A stretch of 7,063 nucleotides of DNA, taken from positions 1-7,063 of the forward strand of contig CAZXCE010000446.1 of the NCBI GenBank assembly GCA_964639175.1, given 5' to 3'. The translations under genes were made by a program, and so were the position numbers. The stretch comes from JACQXX01 sp964639175. Its GTDB lineage: Bacteria > Acidobacteriota > Blastocatellia > Chloracidobacteriales > Chloracidobacteriaceae. Positions 5,402 to 7,063 of this stretch are shown here, in pieces (position 1 is the stretch's first letter; each line of letters starts with the position of its first letter). Under the pieces are notes generated by a model. The model was not told the DNA's origin. It saw only the letters and a program-made list of their open reading frames with translations, and did no database searches.

Positions 5402-6370
5402 ATGACCTCCCCTCAACTTGATCTCAGCGTGTTGATTGCCACCCGTAATCGGGCCCGACTCCTTGGCCCCACCCTGGCCTCTCTGGCCCGTCAGGAGATG
5501 AATGGACTCAGATGGGAAGTCATCGTCATTGACAACAACAGTACTGACGACACGCCGCAGGTTTTGGAGCAGGCGCGTCGCACACTTCCCCTGATCTCGC
5601 TTTTTGAACCCGAACCTGGAAAAAATCGAGCTTTGAATCAAGGACTTCAGGTTGCAAAAGGTCAATTACTGGTTTTTACCGATGATGATGGCACCCATTC
5701 GTCACGGTGGTTAGTTGATCTGTATCAGGCAGCTCAACGGTGGCCGGACTTTGATATTTTTTGTGGCCCAATTGAACCCACATATCCGCCCGAAACACCA
5801 GCCTGGTTAAAAGAAGAACTTTTCACCTCAACTGCTTTTTCAAAGTTCCCTCCGGTATGGATTCCGCCCATGACCGAAGAAGCCCCATTTGAATATCGCA
5901 ATATTTTACCTTTTGGGCCGAACTTTGCTGTTCGTCAAACAGCGATGGAGGGAGTTTGCTTTGATCCTCAGATGGGTCCTCAGGGCAAGAGTTACCCAAT
6001 GGGCGGGGAGACAGAGTTTCTTCAACGGTTGAGAGCCAGGGGATGTCAGATTATCTATGTCCCGACAGCGCAAGTAAGCCACAATGTAGATGTGGGTCAG
6101 GTTTCATTTGACTGGTTGTTTCGTCGGGCTTTTTTATATGGGCGGGGCCGGGCGCGGATGGACTCTGAACGGGCCTTGCTGCAAATCCTCAATGTTCCCG
6201 TGCGGCACTGGCTCAGGATTCCGCTGGCCTGGGTTCAATTTGGGCTAAGCCGGTTTCAGAGCCCCTCCCAGCGATTTCGAGCCGGTGTCAGGTATCATCG
6301 GCTCCGTGGCGAATTTTACGAATATCGCCAATTGGCGAACCAACGAAATAGCGAAGTAGCGAAATCGTGA
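5402..6370 (+). CDS. Family 2 glycosyltransferase (second of a tandem pair)
   Basis: This 322-residue paralogue of the preceding gene aligns with it along nearly the full length. Shared landmarks are LSVLIATRNRARLLGPTLAS (8-27), VIVIDNNSTDDTPQVL (40-55), EPGKNRALNQGL (71-82), TDDD (93-96), LPFGPNFAVR (169-178) and GGETEFLQRL (201-210). Also shared are the ending motifs RRAFLYGRGR and RGEFYEYRQL. The fold and metal site are therefore intact and the enzyme should be active. It lacks the strong hydrophobic C-terminal stretch of its neighbour, having only the weaker LRIPLAWVQFGL near 271. No Shine-Dalgarno precedes the ATG. Its last eight residues (RNSEVAKS) are encoded by an octamer repeat. The substrate is unknown, but the pair probably adds different sugars to the same surface glycan. 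Confidence 0.92.
   Translation: MTSPQLDLSVLIATRNRARLLGPTLASLARQEMNGLRWEVIVIDNNSTDDTPQVLEQARRTLPLISLFEPEPGKNRALNQGLQVAKGQLLVFTDDDGTHSSRWLVDLYQAAQRWPDFDIFCGPIEPTYPPETPAWLKEELFTSTAFSKFPPVWIPPMTEEAPFEYRNILPFGPNFAVRQTAMEGVCFDPQMGPQGKSYPMGGETEFLQRLRARGCQIIYVPTAQVSHNVDVGQVSFDWLFRRAFLYGRGRARMDSERALLQILNVPVRHWLRIPLAWVQFGLSRFQSPSQRFRAGVRYHRLRGEFYEYRQLANQRNSEVAKS
6344..6367 (+). repeat. CGAARTAG octamers inside the end of a coding gene
   Basis: CGAAATAG, CGAAGTAG and CGAAATCG are three adjacent octamers that form codons 315-322 of the second glycosyltransferase; the TGA stop follows at 6368. Three octamers make exactly eight codons. An inverted array of the same octamer lies at 6423-6451. Confidence 0.75.
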
Positions 6371-6422
6371 AAAACAAAGAGTTGAGGGACTGACAGGAAA
6401 CAATCTGAGCTGTAAGGCTGAG

Positions 6423-6451
6423 CTACTTCGCTACTTCGCTACTTCGCTACT
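6423..6451 (+). repeat. Tandem octamer CTACTTCG, 3.6 perfect copies
   Basis: Units are at 6423-6430, 6431-6438 and 6439-6446, with a partial CTACT to 6451. It is the reverse complement of the CGAAGTAG octamers at 6344-6367. The two arrays could pair over about 21 positions with two mismatches across a roughly 60-base loop, giving a large hairpin at the 3' end of the glycosyltransferase message. Confidence 0.9.
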
Positions 6452-6455
6452 CATA

Positions 6456-6490
6456 CTATTTTGGAATGAAATTCCCGCATTGAAAAATAG
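6456..6490. terminator. Possible weak bidirectional terminator between converging genes
   Basis: CTATTTT (6456-6462) pairs with AAAATAG (6484-6490). Inside is a small GGAAT-GAA-ATTCC hairpin (6463-6475), leaving an asymmetric internal loop. The element sits between the plus-strand glycosyltransferase and the minus-strand FKBP gene. The A/T-rich outer stem would suit termination in either direction, but the fold is not strong. Confidence 0.28.
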
Positions 6491-6518
6491 TCAAGTAATT
6501 CAATAAAATGGAGTTGAT

Positions 6519-6546
6519 GAACTACTGACTACGAACTACTGACTAC
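6519..6546 (+). repeat. Tandem 14-mer made of two related heptamers
   Basis: GAACTACTGACTAC occurs twice in a row (6519-6532 and 6533-6546). Each copy is itself two heptamers, GAACTAC and TGACTAC, which share ACTAC, so the period is again seven. A diverged fifth unit (AAACTGG) follows. It lies just beyond the 3' end of the FKBP gene. Confidence 0.8.
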
Positions 6547-6560
6547 AAACTGGTATCACT

Positions 6561-6887
6561 TTACTTGATGCCCAGCAATTCAACTTCAAAAATCAGGGTT
6601 GAATTGGGTGGAATGGGGCCAATCCCACGGCTTCCATATCCAAGTTCAGGTGGAACCGTCAGTTTGCGTTTGCCACCAATTTTCATGGTCGCAACACCCT
6701 GATCCCAGCCTTTGATGACCTGACCCACTCCCAAAATAAACTCAAATGGGCGGTTGCGATCTTTGGAACTGTCAAATTTGACCCCATTGGTCAAGACGCC
6801 AGTGTAGTGAACCACCACTGTGTCACCGATTTTTGGCGAAGCGCCTGACCCAACCACGATTTCTTCAATGCCTAAAGTTGCACTCAT
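6561..6887 (-). CDS. FKBP-type peptidyl-prolyl cis-trans isomerase
   Basis: This 108-residue protein is a single, minimal FKBP domain of FKBP12 size. Such enzymes speed cis-trans isomerisation of Xaa-Pro bonds and assist protein folding. There is no signal peptide, so it is cytoplasmic. The binding-pocket residues line up with FKBP12: Tyr28 (VVVHYTGVL), Asp39 (FDSS), Phe50 (PFEFILG), Val57 and Ile58, Trp61 (GQVIKGWDQG), Tyr84 (ELGYGSRG) and Phe100 (LIFEVELLGIK). The C-terminal PPNSTLIFEVELL is a typical ending. An AAGGA Shine-Dalgarno at 6904-6900 (minus strand) lies 12 bases before the ATG at 6887. The gene converges on the glycosyltransferases and seems functionally unrelated to them. It lacks the insert-in-flap domain of SlyD-type proteins. 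Confidence 0.96.
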   Translation of the reverse strand: MSATLGIEEIVVGSGASPKIGDTVVVHYTGVLTNGVKFDSSKDRNRPFEFILGVGQVIKGWDQGVATMKIGGKRKLTVPPELGYGSRGIGPIPPNSTLIFEVELLGIK

Positions 6888-6971
6888 GCGTTTGTTCTGT
6901 CCTTAACTAGATGAAGATAGAGAAATTCAGGTGTTTAGGGACCCGGAAGAAAATAAAATCCCAATGAAATC

Positions 6972-6999
6972 GGGTTCAGGGTTCAGGGTTCAGGGTTCA
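6972..6999 (+). repeat. Tandem heptamer GGGTTCA, four perfect copies
   Basis: Units are at 6972-6978, 6979-6985, 6986-6992 and 6993-6999, followed by a diverged GGGTTTTAGGG. The array lies upstream of the FKBP gene, whose coding start is at 6887. The reverse complement TGAACCC also begins the degenerate array at 5363. Beyond it, 7012-7063 shows nothing I can assign. Confidence 0.9.
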
Positions 7000-7063
7000 G
7001 GGTTTTAGGGGATGAAGCGACTGATCCTACTCAAGATTGAGGACTGGGGAACCAGCAGTTACC

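Noticed and set aside
4148..6517. The heptamer GAGTTGA found in several plus-strand gaps (4148, 5340, 6379, 6511).
   Set aside because: It also occurs inside the coding sequence of the first gene (near 552), has no fixed distance to gene starts or ends, and is short enough for coincidence.
7012..7063. An ATG frame (MKRLILLKIEDWGTSSY) open to the right edge.
   Set aside because: Only 17 codons are visible. The purine-rich AGGGG lies directly against the ATG instead of at Shine-Dalgarno distance. It cannot be told from chance without more sequence.
7020..7063. Possible C-terminal end of a minus-strand gene entering from the right edge.
   Set aside because: All three minus-strand frames meet a stop within this stretch, and none gives a recognisable protein end, so nothing supports one over another.

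Overview
The window looks like bacterial chromosome with ordinary housekeeping genes. It carries two complete CCA-encoding tRNA genes, an acylphosphatase, an adenine phosphoribosyltransferase, an FKBP-type prolyl isomerase, two tandem family 2 glycosyltransferases, and three genes I cannot name. Base composition is moderate, Shine-Dalgarno motifs are often weak, and nearly every gap in the right-hand half holds short 7-8 bp repeats. That style, with a small membrane double-zinc-ribbon protein and a secreted orphan, would fit an Acidobacteriota/Blastocatellia-like genome. This is only an impression: no marker gene here fixes the phylum. There are no mobile elements, CRISPR arrays or phage genes.

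Left part (1-1762, minus strand). A partial unknown gene runs off the left edge. Its roughly 300 bp upstream gap holds several perfect inverted repeats, one of them a terminator-like hairpin just before the start codon. Further right is a 225-residue protein with one membrane segment, a Pro/Tyr-rich linker and two CxxC-CxxC zinc ribbons. It is divergent from a secreted, Cys-containing protein of unknown function (1992-2876, plus).

Middle (2877-4332, plus strand). A repeat-rich gap precedes a strong consensus promoter that drives tRNA-Pro(CGG). A hairpin follows, then acyP and apt, 12 bp apart. Another repeat cluster leads into tRNA-Arg(CCT). The tRNA-Arg trailer can fold in two mutually exclusive ways: a 16-bp hairpin, or an alternative hairpin that covers the Shine-Dalgarno of the next gene. 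Both tRNA genes are followed almost directly by a coding gene with little or no room for a separate promoter.

Right part (4341-7063). Two paralogous family 2 glycosyltransferases lie head to tail on the plus strand, and an FKBP peptidyl-prolyl isomerase converges on them from the minus strand. The gaps here contain tandem 7-8 bp arrays of several unrelated sequences. One array runs through the stop codon of the second glycosyltransferase and encodes its last eight residues. The most interesting signals are the putative RNA switch after tRNA-Arg, the possible attenuator leader of the first gene, and the set of short-period repeats. I see no clear multi-gene novel system.
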